Below, one piece after another: positions 1 through 7,944 of a DNA stretch of 38,351 bases. Numbering within the stretch: the stretch's first letter is position 1; every line of letters starts with the position of its first letter. The DNA lies in contig JAFMHK010000006.1 of the NCBI GenBank assembly GCA_017854585.1, forward strand, positions 1 through 38,351. Direction: 5' to 3'. This DNA comes from Paracoccaceae bacterium (lineage in GTDB: Bacteria > Pseudomonadota > Alphaproteobacteria > Rhodobacterales > Rhodobacteraceae). The notes under the pieces are model-generated. The model made no database searches, had not been told where the DNA came from, and saw only the letters and a program-made list of their open reading frames with translations. The position numbers were made by a program, and so were the translations under genes.

Positions 1-429
1 CCTTTTCTACTAAATCAGGACACGTTGAGCGAATATACAGTTAAGGCGAAGGACCGCATTGAAAATAGCGATTTTTCTGGAGCAATAACGGTATGCTACA
101 CTCTCATAGAAGGTTTCTTAAAATTATCACTTGAGGGACTGGATTCCTCATTCAACAAGGACGAAGGCGACATCAAGAAGCTCTATAAGACTTTTTCGAA
201 AGCAGCCGGATTGAATGCCTCTGCTGACACACCGGACTCGCTAAAGCCCCTGTTGAACGGCCTGACAACTCTCGTCAGTGGATTTTATGAAATATCAAAT
301 AAGTCGGGTGATCGGCATGCGCCGAAGTACAAAGCCAGCCAACATCATGCCAAACTGGTGGTCAGCGTGACCTACGCATTTTGTGAATTTCTTGTTGAGT
401 CTCAAGCCTATAGGTTGAAGGAAAACTAA
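1..429 (+). CDS. Abortive-infection-like protein, C-terminal part (5' truncated by window)
   Basis: The reading frame is open from base 1, so the gene probably begins outside the window. A TTG at 25 is the first possible internal start, but no ribosome site supports it. The visible ~140 residues resemble the Abi_C domain found at the end of abortive-infection proteins: an early helix with AITVCYTLIEGFLK, a DIKKLYKTFSKAAGL segment, a GLTTLVSGFYEISNKSGDRHA block (conserved 'N..GD.H' turn) and a final alanine/valine helix. In that family this domain is linked to phage defence, but its biochemical activity is unclear. The gene is visibly richer in A+T than everything to its right and uses AAA/AAT/TTA codons freely, suggesting horizontal acquisition. 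The family call rests on motif resemblance only. Confidence 0.6.
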   Translation, partial: PFLLNQDTLSEYTVKAKDRIENSDFSGAITVCYTLIEGFLKLSLEGLDSSFNKDEGDIKKLYKTFSKAAGLNASADTPDSLKPLLNGLTTLVSGFYEISNKSGDRHAPKYKASQHHAKLVVSVTYAFCEFLVESQAYRLKEN

Positions 430-578
430 GCCATCCCCGCCCACCTCTATCAATTCTCCCCTTCTGAAAACTCACCTAGACCTCCGGCATCATGCCGAAA
501 GCCCCCCCGGCCTTCCCAGAACACGGCGGCTCCTCTAGGGTTGCCTCATCCGCGCATCGGCGGAGCGGAGGGCTGTGC
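430..578. other. Boundary between AT-rich island edge and GC-rich backbone
   Basis: Base composition shifts within these ~150 bases from AT-richer to typical GC-rich sequence. I see no tRNA end, direct repeat or integrase remnant marking an attachment site. A GGAG-type ribosome site for the next gene lies near 562-570. Confidence 0.35.
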
Positions 579-1013
579 ATGTCCACTCTTACAACGGGCT
601 GGTTGTTCTGGGCGCTGCTGGCGGCGATCTTTGCGGCGATGACGGCGATCCTTGCCAAGATCGGGGTGGCGGACGTGAACTCCAACCTTGCGACGCTGAT
701 CCGCACGTGGGTGGTGATTGCGGCGCTGAGCCTGATCGTGTGGGCGCGCGGCGAATATGTGGGCCTGCCGTCGGTCTCGGGGCGGACGTGGGTGTTTCTG
801 GGGCTGTCGGGGTTGGCGACGGGCGCGTCTTGGGTGTGCTATTTCCGGGCGTTGCAATTGGGCAAGGCCAGTCAGGTCGCACCGATCGACAAGCTGTCGA
901 TCGTGCTGGTGACGATCTTTGCCGCCATCTTTCTGGGCGAGCGGTTGTCGCAGGCGGGATGGGTCGGCGTGGCCATGATCGCGGGTGGCGCGCTGTTGGT
1001 GGCGCGGGGCTGA
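579..1013 (+). CDS. EamA-family small membrane transporter (single domain)
   Basis: A 144-residue hydrophobic protein with about five membrane segments. It has one EamA/DMT domain, with landmarks AAIFAAMTAILAKIG near the start, SGLATGASWVCYFRALQLG in the middle and a VAPIDKLSIVLVTIFAA-FLGE segment near the end. It therefore corresponds to half of the usual ten-segment drug/metabolite transporters and probably works as a dimer in the inner membrane. The substrate cannot be read from the sequence. The start at 579 (MSTLTTGWLF) is preferred over an upstream in-frame ATG at 492 because a GGAG-like ribosome site precedes it and the upstream extension is arginine- and proline-rich and unlike a transporter. 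It stands alone on the plus strand. Confidence 0.8.
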   Translation: MSTLTTGWLFWALLAAIFAAMTAILAKIGVADVNSNLATLIRTWVVIAALSLIVWARGEYVGLPSVSGRTWVFLGLSGLATGASWVCYFRALQLGKASQVAPIDKLSIVLVTIFAAIFLGERLSQAGWVGVAMIAGGALLVARG

Positions 1014-1083
1014 ACCGCGCACACAGGTCGCCGTGGGGCGATCAGCGGTGTGACCCCCCAAGCACCTCAGCTTGTCCGGGCGA

Positions 1084-1290
1084 TCAGAGCCGTTGCAATT
1101 CCACCGCCGAGGCGCGGCCATCGCGGCCCTCGCGGAGTTCGAAGGCGATCTTGGAGTTGTCGGCCAGTCCCGTCATCCCGGCGCGTTCCACGGCAGAGAT
1201 GTGCACGAACACATCGTTGCCGCCATCATCGGGGGCGATAAAACCGAAACCCTTTGTCGTATTGAACCATTTCACGGTACCTGTGGGCAT
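1084..1290 (-). CDS. Cold-shock domain protein (CspA family)
   Basis: A 68-residue single cold-shock domain. RNP1 is visible as KGFGFI and RNP2 as VFVHIS, and the N-terminus MPTGTVKWFN is typical. Such proteins bind single-stranded RNA or DNA and act as RNA chaperones, in cold or other stress or constitutively. The ATG at 1290 is chosen over a TTG at 1299 because AAGGA at 1303-1307 lies 12 bases from the ATG but only 3 from the TTG. The C-terminal half carries the usual 'V.F....G..G..A..V' pattern as IAFELREGRDGRASAVEL. It is converging with the EamA gene. The family is certain; the paralogue is not assignable. Confidence 0.93.
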   Translation of the reverse strand: MPTGTVKWFNTTKGFGFIAPDDGGNDVFVHISAVERAGMTGLADNSKIAFELREGRDGRASAVELQRL

Positions 1291-1299
1291 GTCTTGCAA

Positions 1300-1456
1300 A
1301 CGTCCTTTTGGCGTGTTGTGCGCCCGTTTGGTCGGGCGGCGGCGTTTCCTCGTAACCGCGATTTTCCGGGAGGTGATTGACGAAAATCAAGGGAAAGGGG
1401 GTGCAAGCGCGGGCGGGTGACGTTATTTCGCGCGGGATGATCAAGAAGGTGGCAAA
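1300..1456. other. Divergent intergenic region between csp and arsC-like gene
   Basis: About 155 bases that must carry the promoters of the minus-strand cold-shock gene and the plus-strand reductase gene. Ribosome sites are visible on each side (AAGGA for csp, AAGAAGGTGG for the reductase). I could not assign convincing -35/-10 boxes. Confidence 0.4.
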
Positions 1457-1780
1457 ATGAATGTTTATGGGCTGAAGACGTGCGACACCTGTCGCAAGGC
1501 GATCAAGGCGTTGGAAGGGGCGGGACATGCGGTGACGTTCGTCGATGTTCGGGCCACGCCGCTGGACGCGCAGGCACGGGCGCGGTTTCTGGCGGCGTTC
1601 GGTGAGGCGTTGGTAAACCGGAAGTCGACGACATGGCGCGGGCTGGACGAGGCGGCGCGCGCGATGACGCCGGACGCGGTGCTGACGGCGCACCCGACGT
1701 TGATGAAACGCCCGGTGATCGATGCGAACGGGCAGCTTTACCTTGGCTGGGGCAAGGATGTGTCGGATGTGTTGATCTGA
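1457..1780 (+). CDS. ArsC/Spx-family reductase-like protein
   Basis: A 107-residue thioredoxin-fold protein. It begins NVYGLKTCDTCRKAIKAL, which holds the CxxC active-site motif of the ArsC/Spx/YffB family. Later landmarks are LVNRKSTTWRGL and the family signature HPTLMKRPVID. Members include arsenate reductases, Spx regulators and small glutathione-linked reductases. The short length and lack of any ars operon favour the uncharacterised YffB-like group over a true arsenate reductase. The start has a strong AAGAAGGTGG site. Its last 43 bases overlap the end of the convergent DoxX gene. Confidence 0.82.
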   Translation: MNVYGLKTCDTCRKAIKALEGAGHAVTFVDVRATPLDAQARARFLAAFGEALVNRKSTTWRGLDEAARAMTPDAVLTAHPTLMKRPVIDANGQLYLGWGKDVSDVLI

Positions 1781-2316
1781 CGGCGCAAGAGCGCATCAAG
1801 TGAGAGCGGTCCGGCCCCGCGCAGCACCAGCACCAGCAGCAAGAACACCCAGAACGCGCGTTGATCAAGGATGAGCGCGGAGGGCGTGCCATCAAACCAG
1901 CCGCCGATATCGTCGGCCCCGGCCCCGTGGCCCACCACATCGACATAGCTTTGCACGATGACGAAGCCGATCATCCCCAGTGCCGCAAGACGGGTCAACA
2001 GGCCCAGCACGATCAGGGCGGGCAAGATGAATTCGGCCCAGGTCCCCGCGATGGCGACAAGCCGGGCGAACAGGCCAAGCTGGCTGGGGTCATAGCCGGT
2101 GGCGTCGAACACGCGCGGCAGGATCTGGATGTAGGCCCCGAAATCGAGGTTGATCAAACCGCCGATCCCATCACCCAGCTTGGTCAGGCCGGAGTTCCAA
2201 TAATACACCAACAAGGTGCCCGCGAAGATCAGCCGGGCCAGCGTGGGGATCAGCACGGGCGCCACCGATTCAAGGGCGCCGAAGAGGCGGGCGTGCAGGC
2301 GGGAAAGGGCTGTCAT
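1738..2316 (-). CDS. bufD: DoxX-family membrane protein, BufD-like (bufferin operon)
   Basis: A 192-residue membrane protein with about four hydrophobic segments, matching DoxX: LIPTLARLIFAGTLLVYYWNSGLTKL at the start, GTWAEFILPALIVLGLLTRLAALGMIGFV in the middle and RAFWVFLLLVLVLRGAGPLSLD near the end. DoxX proteins are the fourth member of many bufferin operons (bufABCD); their role is not established but is probably membrane redox or quinone-linked. The gene starts with an ATGA overlap (2313-2316) with the preceding bufC, so the two are translationally coupled. It ends inside the convergent ArsC-like gene. The DoxX call is strong; the BufD name rests on position. Confidence 0.85.
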   Translation of the reverse strand: MTALSRLHARLFGALESVAPVLIPTLARLIFAGTLLVYYWNSGLTKLGDGIGGLINLDFGAYIQILPRVFDATGYDPSQLGLFARLVAIAGTWAEFILPALIVLGLLTRLAALGMIGFVIVQSYVDVVGHGAGADDIGGWFDGTPSALILDQRAFWVFLLLVLVLRGAGPLSLDALLRRQINTSDTSLPQPR

Positions 2317-3062
2317 GGGATCACTCCGGGGGCATCAAGCGTGAGGGCGCCGCTGGTCAGCAGCAAGGTGAGTAGGGCGGGAATATCAAGCGCGGGGTCC
2401 GCGACCTGCGCGGCGTCCACGGCCTCGGCAAGGGGGGTGCGGCCCTTGAGGCGGCGCAGCAATGCGATGCCGCCTTGGGGCAGAAGATGCGGGGCGGGGT
2501 CGAACAGGGGACGGGTGATCAGAACGGTTTCGGCGCCGGTGCCGGGTTTGGCGGCCTGCGGGTCGGTGTTGCGTTGCCATATCGACCAGACCGGATGGCG
2601 CGATTGCACCGTCAGCGTTGCCGGAGACAGTCGCGGACACAGCGCGAGGATCGCGTGAGGCGGCAGGTCGTGAAGCGCAAGGGGGGTAACGTCGGCGGCG
2701 TGATAGGATTGGCGCAGGCCAAGCTCCAACCGGGCGACATCGGCAAGGTAGGGCAGGTGGGCCAGAGGCGGGAAACTGGCCAGAAAGCCGGGAAACCCGG
2801 TCCCGTAAAGAGCAAGGCGCGGGTCTGCGGGCGGGTGCGCGCGGATGAACACACCAGCCATGGCGTGAAAGAATTCATCGCCCACCAGCTTGTGGATGAC
2901 AGGAAAACCCGCCTGCAGCGCCGCGATCAGGCTGACGGTAACGTTGTTGCGGTAAACATCGAACCGTCTGCCTGCGGGGCGCCCGTGTGGGTCGGTCAGG
3001 CCGGGCGGGACGGCGGCATTGGGGTCCAGAAGGGCGGTGCCGAAGGCGGATTGTCCGGTCAT
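2313..3062 (-). CDS. bufC: DUF2063 / BufC-like partner of the MNIO enzyme
   Basis: A 249-residue protein of the DUF2063 (HvfC/BufC) family. The N-terminal domain is recognised by F-GTALLD and then [46 protein letters not shown], followed by [20 protein letters not shown]. In characterised systems this protein pairs with the MNIO enzyme and presents the precursor peptide. Despite old 'putative DNA-binding' labels, a role in peptide recognition is better supported. The start MTGQSAF at 3062 is chosen because it forms an ATGA overlap with the bufB stop. A longer upstream frame to 3143 is only arginine/proline-rich shadow of bufB. The C-terminal half is leucine-rich and less conserved. Confidence 0.87.
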   Translation of the reverse strand: MTGQSAFGTALLDPNAAVPPGLTDPHGRPAGRRFDVYRNNVTVSLIAALQAGFPVIHKLVGDEFFHAMAGVFIRAHPPADPRLALYGTGFPGFLASFPPLAHLPYLADVARLELGLRQSYHAADVTPLALHDLPPHAILALCPRLSPATLTVQSRHPVWSIWQRNTDPQAAKPGTGAETVLITRPLFDPAPHLLPQGGIALLRRLKGRTPLAEAVDAAQVADPALDIPALLTLLLTSGALTLDAPGVIP

Positions 3063-3913
3063 GCGGGCACCGGGGCGAGGATCGCGGCGGCGCGGGCGGC
3101 CTCGGCCTGCAGGGCGGGCAGGGCGGGCACGTCGGTGTCCCATTCGATCAGGGTGGGGCGGGGTCCCGCGCGGGCAATGGTGTGTTCGTAAAGCGCCCAG
3201 ACGGGGTTGGCCACTGGCGCGCCATGACTGTCGATCAGCAGGGGTGCCCCATGGTCATCGGTTTGGGCATCATGGCCGCCGAGGTGCAGTTCGCCCACAT
3301 GATCCAGCGGAAAGGCATCAAGATACCCGCGCGGGTCTGTCTGCTGGTTGGTGGCCGAGACGAAGACGTTGTTGACGTCAAGCAACAGGCCACAGCCGGT
3401 GCGATGCGCGAGTTCCCCGAGAAAGGCGACCTCGGTCATGTCGGATTGCGCGAAGGCAAGGTAGGTGGAGGGGTTTTCCAGCAGCATTCGGCGGCCAAGG
3501 GTATCTTGAACCTGATCGATATGGGAGGCGACACGCCCCAGTGTCGCTTGCGTATAGGGCAGTGGCAGCAGGTCGTTCAGGAAACCGCTGTCATGCGTCG
3601 ACCACGCCAGATGTTCGGAAAAGCTGGCCGGGTTCAGCCAGTCGCAAAGGTGTTTCAGGCGGGCCAGATGAGCGCGGTCCAACGGACGCTCGCCACCGAT
3701 GGACAGGCCGATGCCATGCACGGAAATCGGAAACCTTTCGGCCAGTGCGCGCAGTCGCGCCAGCGGGCGGCCGCCATCGCCCATGTAGTTCTCGGCATGA
3801 ACCTCAAGCCATGAGACGGGGCCGGGCGCATTGAGCAGACCTTGGAAATGGGTGGACTTATAGCCCACACCAACGGATGGCGGCAGGGCATCGCGTGGCG
3901 TTTCATCCAGCAT
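3059..3913 (-). CDS. bufB: MNIO (DUF692) peptide-modifying iron enzyme, BufB-like
   Basis: A 284-residue TIM-barrel protein of the DUF692/MNIO family, multinuclear non-heme-iron enzymes that oxidise cysteine or other side chains in ribosomal peptides. Family landmarks appear in order: VGYKSTHF (16-23), EVHAENYMG (37-45), VHGIGLSIG (65-73), SEHLAW (99-104), LLENPSTYL (144-152), [14 protein letters not shown] (176-189), GELHLGGHD (208-216) and LIEWDTDVP (255-263). Candidate metal ligands include H66, H101, E146, D179, N182, H210, H214 and E257. It lies between the precursor gene bufA (63-base gap) and bufC (ATGA overlap). The established role for bufferin-type enzymes is conversion of the two central precursor cysteines to thiooxazoles. 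Assignment to that reaction here is by context. Confidence 0.92.
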   Translation of the reverse strand: MLDETPRDALPPSVGVGYKSTHFQGLLNAPGPVSWLEVHAENYMGDGGRPLARLRALAERFPISVHGIGLSIGGERPLDRAHLARLKHLCDWLNPASFSEHLAWSTHDSGFLNDLLPLPYTQATLGRVASHIDQVQDTLGRRMLLENPSTYLAFAQSDMTEVAFLGELAHRTGCGLLLDVNNVFVSATNQQTDPRGYLDAFPLDHVGELHLGGHDAQTDDHGAPLLIDSHGAPVANPVWALYEHTIARAGPRPTLIEWDTDVPALPALQAEAARAAAILAPVPA

Positions 3914-3933
3914 CTGGCAGTCTTTCTTGTGTG

Positions 3934-3967
3934 GCGCCCCCGCCGCCTTCGTCGCGGGCAGGGGCGC
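3934..3967 (-). promoter_or_regulatory. GC-rich hairpin in bufA-bufB gap
   Basis: Inverted repeat GCGCCCC (3934-3940) and GGGGCGC (3961-3967). The 20-base loop can pair further (CCCGC with GCGGG). No T-run follows, so it looks like an attenuator or RNA-stability hairpin rather than a terminator. It would let the peptide precursor be made in excess of its enzymes. Confidence 0.45.
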
Positions 3968-3976
3968 AAGGCAAGA

Positions 3977-4330
3977 TCAGGCGTCAAGCGGGCGCAGGAC
4001 GGTGGTGTCGGTGTCTGCGGGCAGGTCGCGGTTCAGACCCATGAAGCCATCAGCCTCCAGCGAGGCTTCGGCTTCGCCCACGCGGCCGTCTGGCAGGTCG
4101 ATGTCCGCACAGGTGCCCGCAGGAACCAGCGTCCAGGCGTTGCCCTGATAATCGACGGTGGACGTGCCGGCACAGGTGGTGCCGGGGCCTGCGGCGCAAT
4201 CGTTTTCGCCCGCAAGGCTGACACCATAGCATTTTTCCTGCGCCTGCGCATCGGCGGGGGCGACGCCATGCGCGGTCACGGCAGCGGTCACAGCACCCAG
4301 CAGGGCAAGGGATTTGGTGGCGGTGGTCAT
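3977..4330 (-). CDS. bufA: Bufferin precursor (DUF2282, four-cysteine secreted peptide)
   Basis: A 117-residue precursor. Residues 1-30 form a signal peptide (TKS, then a hydrophobic [13 protein letters not shown] run and a likely ADAQA cleavage site). The core follows as [33 protein letters not shown] and VPAGTCADI, with exactly four cysteines at 34, 45, 53 and 74. This is the DUF2282 signature. In bufferins the inner two cysteines are oxidised by BufB/BufC and the outer two form a disulfide; the product binds copper in the periplasm. The start at 4330 is preferred over the ATG at 4351 because AAGGAG sits 9 bases upstream of it. Unusually, 43 residues follow the last cysteine, acidic and without further cysteines; family members I recall end sooner. 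It is the first gene of the bufABCD operon. Confidence 0.92.
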   Translation of the reverse strand: MTTATKSLALLGAVTAAVTAHGVAPADAQAQEKCYGVSLAGENDCAAGPGTTCAGTSTVDYQGNAWTLVPAGTCADIDLPDGRVGEAEASLEADGFMGLNRDLPADTDTTVLRPLDA

Positions 4331-4351
4331 CTTTGCAGTCTCCTTTTTCAT

Positions 4352-4682
4352 GTCGGATCAGCGGCGCACGGTGGGTGTGCGGCCTGCAACAGGGGTAGCG
4401 TGCGGGCCCGGTTTCGCGCCAGTCACAGGGGCGTGTCCCACGCAGGCGTTACGGTATGAGAGGTCCGCGCAGGCTGCCCAGTGCGGGAAGATTATTGGGC
4501 AAGTTATTGGAATAAATCGGGTAAATCGGAAGTCGTAGGTTTTGACGCGATGTGCGGTTGCGTATGGTGCAAGGGGGAATCCCCGCAATTGTTTCACCCT
4601 TTCGATGATGTTGCGCACTGGTTGGCACGGCGCGGACCAATGGTTATGTGATCGTGACGATAGCACAACAACGGAGTTTCCC
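4352..4682. other. Divergent control region between bufA and small membrane protein gene
   Basis: About 330 bases without a supported gene, lying between divergent bufA and the plus-strand membrane protein, so it should contain both promoters. It is locally AT-rich around 4490-4560. I found no convincing ECF-type -35/-10 pair and no recognisable copper-regulator dyad. Confidence 0.4.
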
Positions 4683-5051
4683 ATGCGCAACGCGGCCCTG
4701 ACCCTTGGCCTGATCGGCGGTATCCTTGGCATGATCGTGGGCTTCTTCGTCTATGGTTATGTGGAATTCATCGACAGCTATGGTGAAATTCCCCAGTTTG
4801 CGAACCAAGTGGACAACCCCGGCCTGTTCCGTGCGGTTGCGATCCTGTCGCCGCTGTTAGCAATCGCGGGCGGCGCGATGGCGCGGGCCCGTGCGTTGTG
4901 GGGGGGTGTGTTGCTGCTGATTTCATCCGCGGGGATGTATTACGCCTTTGGTTTTGGCGTCTTTACCATGTTCCCGATCGTGTTCTGTGGATTGGCGGGA
5001 GTTCTGGCGATTGCGGCGGGCAAGCCCGATGAAGAAAAGGCCCATTTCTGA
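4683..5051 (+). CDS. Small four-helix membrane protein (DUF4064-like)
   Basis: A 122-residue hydrophobic protein with about four membrane segments: ALTLGLIGGILGMIVGFFVYGYV; AVAILSPLLAIAGGAMA; ALWGGVLLLISSAGMYYAFG; FTMFPIVFCGLAGVLAIAAG. A short soluble loop (FANQVDNPGLFR) sits between segments one and two. The architecture resembles DUF4064 proteins, whose function is unknown. ATG 4683 is preferred to an upstream in-frame ATG because GGAG ends six bases before it, and the upstream frame is not membrane-like. It is divergent from bufA; there is no reason beyond position to connect it with copper. Confidence 0.72.
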   Translation: MRNAALTLGLIGGILGMIVGFFVYGYVEFIDSYGEIPQFANQVDNPGLFRAVAILSPLLAIAGGAMARARALWGGVLLLISSAGMYYAFGFGVFTMFPIVFCGLAGVLAIAAGKPDEEKAHF

Positions 5052-5152
5052 GCCGACCGATCACGAGGGCGCATGAGCGGCGCTGGTTGGACGATTGCGT
5101 GGAGGCCGACAAGACTGGAAAATTCTTGCGCGTGTCCCTAGCATGCCCCGTG

Positions 5153-5170
5153 CGGCCCGTTTTTGGGCCG
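5153..5170 (+). promoter_or_regulatory. Short hairpin just upstream of the EthD-like gene
   Basis: CGGCCC (5153-5158), loop GTTTTT, GGGCCG (5165-5170). It sits directly before the GAGGGAG ribosome site of the next gene. It could be a leader stem-loop; the stem is only 6 bp. Confidence 0.3.
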
Positions 5171-5186
5171 TCAGAGGGAGATCAAC

Positions 5187-5495
5187 ATGACAATTTCATT
5201 GCAGGTTTTGTACCCGACCGATGGCAGCACCACGTTTGACCATGATTACTATGCCGCCACGCACATGCCGCTTGTCGACGAACACATGGGATCACATATC
5301 GATAACGTCTTGATCGTCAAGGGCTTGGCGGGTGGACCCGGCGTTCCGGCGGGCTTTCACACCATTGCCACGATGACCTTTGCCGATCAGACGGCGCTGG
5401 ATTCCGCCTTGGGCGCAGCGGGGCCGGTTCTGGCGGATATCTCCAACTTCTTCAGCGGACAGCCGCAGATGTTGATCGGCGAAGTCCAAGGGTAA
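5187..5495 (+). CDS. EthD-family small protein
   Basis: A 102-residue ferredoxin-like (dimeric alpha/beta barrel) protein of the EthD family. The start ISLQVLYP is followed by FDHDYYAATHMPLVDEHMG, which carries the family's 'F...Y...H.PL' motif, and the end is PQMLIGEV. EthD-like proteins accompany ether- or quinone-degrading systems, but many solitary copies have no assigned role. ATG 5187 follows GAGGGAG at an ideal distance; an alternative at 5163 would add eight residues with no support. A hairpin at 5534-5566 probably ends the transcript. Confidence 0.8.
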   Translation: MTISLQVLYPTDGSTTFDHDYYAATHMPLVDEHMGSHIDNVLIVKGLAGGPGVPAGFHTIATMTFADQTALDSALGAAGPVLADISNFFSGQPQMLIGEVQG

Positions 5496-5533
5496 GGTGA
5501 CAGACCATACCTGACCGGACGGGTTCCGCCATG

Positions 5534-5566
5534 TGAAGCCGGCCCTGATCTGCAGCGTCGGCTTCA
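5534..5566 (+). terminator. Rho-independent terminator after EthD-like gene
   Basis: Eight-base stem TGAAGCCG (5534-5541) pairing with CGGCTTCA (5559-5566), 17-base loop, followed by GCTTTTTACC. It lies between convergent EthD-like and thrS genes. The long loop lowers confidence. Confidence 0.5.
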
Positions 5567-5608
5567 GCTTTTTACCATTGTTCGCGTGACCGCCAACCTT
5601 GACCCCGA

Positions 5609-7555
5609 TCACCGAAGATCAGGGGGCACGGCCTCGGCTGACAATGCGGCGATGACGTCATCCGCCGTTTCCACACGCGTCTCTTTTTCGCCCAGACGGC
5701 GGAGTGTGACGGTGCGGTTTTCGACTTCTTGCCGCCCGATGGCGAGGATGACAGGCACCTTGCCGACCGAGTGTTCGCGGACCTTGTAGTTGATCTTTTC
5801 GTTGCGCACGTCGGCCTCGGCCCGGACGCCCGCCTTGATCAGTTGGGCGGTGACCTCTTGCACATAGTCGTCGGCCTCGGAGACGATGGCGGCGACGACG
5901 ACCTGACGCGGGGCCAGCCAGAATGGCAGTTTCCCGGCGTGTTCCTCGATCAGGATGCCGATGAAGCGTTCGAACGAGCCCAAGGCCGCCCGGTGCAGCA
6001 TGTAGGGCCGATGTTTCGCGCCATCCTCGGCCACGTAGTTCGCGCCCAGACGTTCGGGCAGGTTCGGGTCAACCTGAAACGTGCCGCATTGCCAGACCCG
6101 GCCGATCGCGTCGGTGAGGTAGAAATCGAGTTTCGGCCCGTAAAACGCGCCGTCACCGGGTTCCAGCGTGAACTGACGACCCGTGGCCTTGATGGCGGAT
6201 TCCAGCGCGCCTTCGACGTGGTCCCAAGACTCGTCGGTCCCAACGCGGACATCGGGCCGCGTCGCGAATTTGATCTCGAATTCCTCAAAGCCCAGATCCT
6301 TGTAGACATCGGCGAGGAAATTGATGAAGCGGGCGCACTCGGACTCGATCTGGTCTTCGGTGCAGAAGATATGCGCGTCATCTTGCGTGAAGCCGCGCAC
6401 CCGCATGATGCCGTGTAGCGCGCCCGAAGGCTCATAGCGCGAACATGACCCGAATTCGGCCAGCCGCAGGGGCAAGTCGCGATAGGATTTCAGGCCCTGA
6501 TTGAACACCTGCACGTGGCAGGGACAGTTCATCGGCTTCAGCGCATTGATCGCCTTTTCGCGGGCGTGCTCCTCCTCCACCTCGACGATGAACATGTGTT
6601 CCTGATATTTTTCCCAGTGCCCCGAAGCTTCCCACAGCTTGCGGTCTACGACCTGCGGCGTGTTGATTTCCTTGTAGCCGCCAGCGCGTTGCTTGCGGCG
6701 CATGTAGTCTTGCAGCTCGGTGTAGATCGTCCAGCCGTTGGGGTGCCAGAACACCTGTCCGGGGGCCTCTTCCTGCATGTGGAACAGGTTCATTTCGCGG
6801 CCCAGCTTGCGGTGGTCGCGTTTGGCGGCCTCCTCCAGCATGTGCATGTGGGCCTTGAGCTGATCGCGGTTTTGAAACGCCACGCCATAGATGCGTTGCA
6901 GCATCGGGCGGGTGTTATCCCCCAACCAGTAGGCCCCGGCCACGTGGGTCAGTTTGAAGGCATCGGCGGGCACCTGACCGGTGTGTTGCAGGTGCGGGCC
7001 ACGGCAAAGGTCCTGCCAATCGCCATGCCAATACATACGCAGGTCTTCGCCTTCGGGGATGCGGTTGATCAGCTCGATCTTGAAAGGTTCGCCTGCCGCC
7101 GTGTAATGGGCGATCGCGCGGGCGCGGTCCCAGACTTCGGTGCGAACCGGCTCACGGGCATTGATGATCTGCTTCATCTTCGCCTCGATCACGCCGAGGT
7201 CTTCGGGGGTAAATGGTTCCGCCCGGTCGAAATCATAGAACCAGCCGTAGTCGCGCACGGGACCGATGGTGACCTTGACGTCGGGCCAGAGTTCCTGCAC
7301 CGCGCGGGCCATGATGTGGGCGCAGTCGTGACGGATCAGTTCCAGCGCGGGCGCGTCATCCTTCATTGTATTGATGGCAATCGCCGCGTCGCCGGGGATT
7401 GGCCAGGCCAGATCCCAGTGTTCGCCGTTCACGGTGGCGGAAATCGCTTTTTTCGCCAGCGAGGGCGCGATGCTTTCGGCGACTTCGGCGGGCGTGATGC
7501 CGGCCGGGTAGTCACGGGAATTGCCATCGGGGAAGGTCAGGGAAATCTGGCTCAT
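5609..7555 (-). CDS. thrS: Threonyl-tRNA synthetase
   Basis: A 648-residue class II aminoacyl-tRNA synthetase that charges tRNA-Thr. Domains in order: N-terminal TGS domain (about 1-60, starting [16 protein letters not shown]); N2 editing domain with [17 protein letters not shown] and the later [12 protein letters not shown] motif that removes mischarged serine; catalytic core with [17 protein letters not shown], the zinc-site [29 protein letters not shown] (motif 2) and [29 protein letters not shown] (motif 3); C-terminal anticodon-binding domain ending near residue 640. Length matches E. coli ThrRS (642). A GAGGAG site precedes ATG 7555. It is a single-gene unit here. Confidence 0.98.
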   Translation of the reverse strand: MSQISLTFPDGNSRDYPAGITPAEVAESIAPSLAKKAISATVNGEHWDLAWPIPGDAAIAINTMKDDAPALELIRHDCAHIMARAVQELWPDVKVTIGPVRDYGWFYDFDRAEPFTPEDLGVIEAKMKQIINAREPVRTEVWDRARAIAHYTAAGEPFKIELINRIPEGEDLRMYWHGDWQDLCRGPHLQHTGQVPADAFKLTHVAGAYWLGDNTRPMLQRIYGVAFQNRDQLKAHMHMLEEAAKRDHRKLGREMNLFHMQEEAPGQVFWHPNGWTIYTELQDYMRRKQRAGGYKEINTPQVVDRKLWEASGHWEKYQEHMFIVEVEEEHAREKAINALKPMNCPCHVQVFNQGLKSYRDLPLRLAEFGSCSRYEPSGALHGIMRVRGFTQDDAHIFCTEDQIESECARFINFLADVYKDLGFEEFEIKFATRPDVRVGTDESWDHVEGALESAIKATGRQFTLEPGDGAFYGPKLDFYLTDAIGRVWQCGTFQVDPNLPERLGANYVAEDGAKHRPYMLHRAALGSFERFIGILIEEHAGKLPFWLAPRQVVVAAIVSEADDYVQEVTAQLIKAGVRAEADVRNEKINYKVREHSVGKVPVILAIGRQEVENRTVTLRRLGEKETRVETADDVIAALSAEAVPPDLR

Positions 7556-7944
7556 GTCGCCATCTCCTCGTCAGTTTGGCGCCTACGAAACGCCCGGTTG
7601 CGGGTTGTAATCTGCGCGCTATTTGCCCCTCAAGCCCGCCCAAGTCAACGCCCCGAGCGCGGATGAGCCACACATTCGGGCAAACCACGCGCGAAATCGC
7701 ACGCGATAGGGATCAGGTGGGAAAACCGGCAAGCGACAAGGCCCGCGTGACCGAAGGGTGCGCTGCGTTTGCACCGCGCCGGATGGCCGCTGCTGTCAAA
7801 GCTGTTGGACGGGGTGATAGAGCCCAAGCCGGGGATGTCACGGCGGGTGATCGTCATCGGGCCGGGGCATGAAAGGCGGAACGCCGCCCATGGGATTGCA
7901 CGTACGGCACCTGCGGGGCAGAACAGGCGGAGGAGGACCACGCC
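7556..7944. other. 389-base intergenic region between thrS and hydrolase genes
   Basis: This must hold the divergent promoters of thrS and the first hydrolase gene. Short frames exist on both strands, but none has a good ribosome site with family-like sequence. One plus-strand segment (about 7757-7900) reads like protein in one frame (GWPLLSKLLDGVIEPKPG) but has an in-frame stop just upstream (7748-7750). It could be a gene remnant; I do not call it. Confidence 0.35.

Noticed and set aside
1457..1780. Arsenate resistance gene
   Set aside because: There is no arsR, arsB or acr3 nearby, and the short YffB-like form is not specific.
4352..4682. ECF sigma promoter for bufA
   Set aside because: I found a GTAACG-like hexamer but no matching -10 at a workable distance.
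5729..6418. Plus-strand frames opposite thrS (also 6515-7666)
   Set aside because: Shadows of threonyl-tRNA synthetase.
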